Below the pieces are notes generated by a model. It worked only from the letters and a program-made list of their open reading frames with translations, did not search any database and was not told the origin of the DNA. From assembly GCA_025997095.1 (NCBI GenBank), contig BNUD01000119.1, forward strand, positions 1 through 5,930: a stretch of DNA of 5,930 nt, read 5' to 3'. The stretch is from Betaproteobacteria bacterium (GTDB lineage: Bacteria > Pseudomonadota > Gammaproteobacteria > Burkholderiales > Rhodocyclaceae). Numbering within the stretch: the first letter of the stretch is position 1; every line of letters begins with the position of its first letter. Positions 5,835-5,930 of this stretch are shown here, one piece after another. Made by a program: the position numbers and the translations under genes.

Positions 5835-5930
5835 TGTTGCGTGAGGTGCGTCTTGGCATTGATCTGGATAATGCGCTGGATCATCTGGCGGTGCGGGTGC
5901 AATCCAGCGAGATGATCATGGTGGCGGCGG
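5801..5930 (+). pseudogene. Fragment of a TadB/GspF-like (T2SSF domain) gene, 5' part missing
   Basis: In the frame of ATG 5831, translation from about 5801 gives SPRPIKHEVDMM, then LREVRLGIDLDNALDHLAVR and VQSSEMIMVAA at the window edge. This matches the middle of the T2SSF domain of TadB/TadC/GspF inner-membrane proteins of type II secretion and Tad pilus systems, where a proline-rich turn and 'E...REVRLG..L..AL..LA.RV.S' lead into the next helix. The preceding half of the domain and the N-terminal membrane helices are absent upstream: the frame hits a stop at 5747-5749 and the bases before 5800 belong to another gene. It therefore looks like a 5'-truncated gene cut at the RHS module boundary. 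It may continue beyond the right edge. TadB fits slightly better than TadC, but this is not certain. Confidence 0.65.

Noticed and set aside
1..5930. CRISPR array, tRNA or rRNA
   Set aside because: No regularly spaced direct repeats, cloverleaf or rRNA-like sequence was seen; the only repetition is the YD-repeat coding pattern and the Gly/Ser linker.

Overview
The window is a polymorphic-toxin locus. A very long RHS/YD-repeat protein (3-4238, open at the left edge) carries a distinct Cys-rich C-terminal toxin tip. It is followed on the same strand by a tight chain of four small AT-rich ORFs (4235-5834), the usual position for cognate immunity genes. The last ~130 bases read as the middle of a T2SSF-domain (TadB/GspF-like) gene whose 5' part is absent from the window, so the right edge of the module appears to sit at about 5795-5810.

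Organism: probably a proteobacterium, possibly a betaproteobacterium. This rests on the RHS core wording around residues 1111-1211, the moderately GC-rich coding sequence and the strong GGAGGA ribosome binding site. It is weak evidence, and no taxonomic marker gene is present.

Layout. 3-140: N-terminal segment, with the true start probably upstream. 141-260: Gly/Ser/Thr-rich linker. About 474-900: conserved N-terminal beta domain typical of large exported YD-repeat proteins. About 909-3245: YD repeats, which in this family form a closed cage around the toxin. 3342-3644: RHS-core signature ending in DPLGLA, the presumed autoproteolysis site. 3645-4238: a 196-residue tip made of a double glycine zipper, a Pro/Ser/Thr linker and a six-cysteine domain resembling the predicted toxin family Ntox16. 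4235-4765, 4765-4890, 4859-5221 and 5235-5834: four small ORFs joined by overlaps or a 13-nt gap. 5801-5930: T2SSF fragment.

How the parts may work together (inference from the RHS family): the YD shell encapsulates the tip, self-cleavage near DPLGLA frees it, the glycine-zipper segment may help it cross or insert in a membrane, and the six-Cys domain is the toxic payload. The gene directly after the toxin, with an ATGA overlap and a strong ribosome binding site, is the best candidate for its immunity protein. The later ORFs may be further immunity genes or remnants of earlier tips. Base composition drops from about 60% GC in sampled core lines to about 27-42% in sampled lines of the small ORFs, as expected for an exchangeable tip/immunity cassette.
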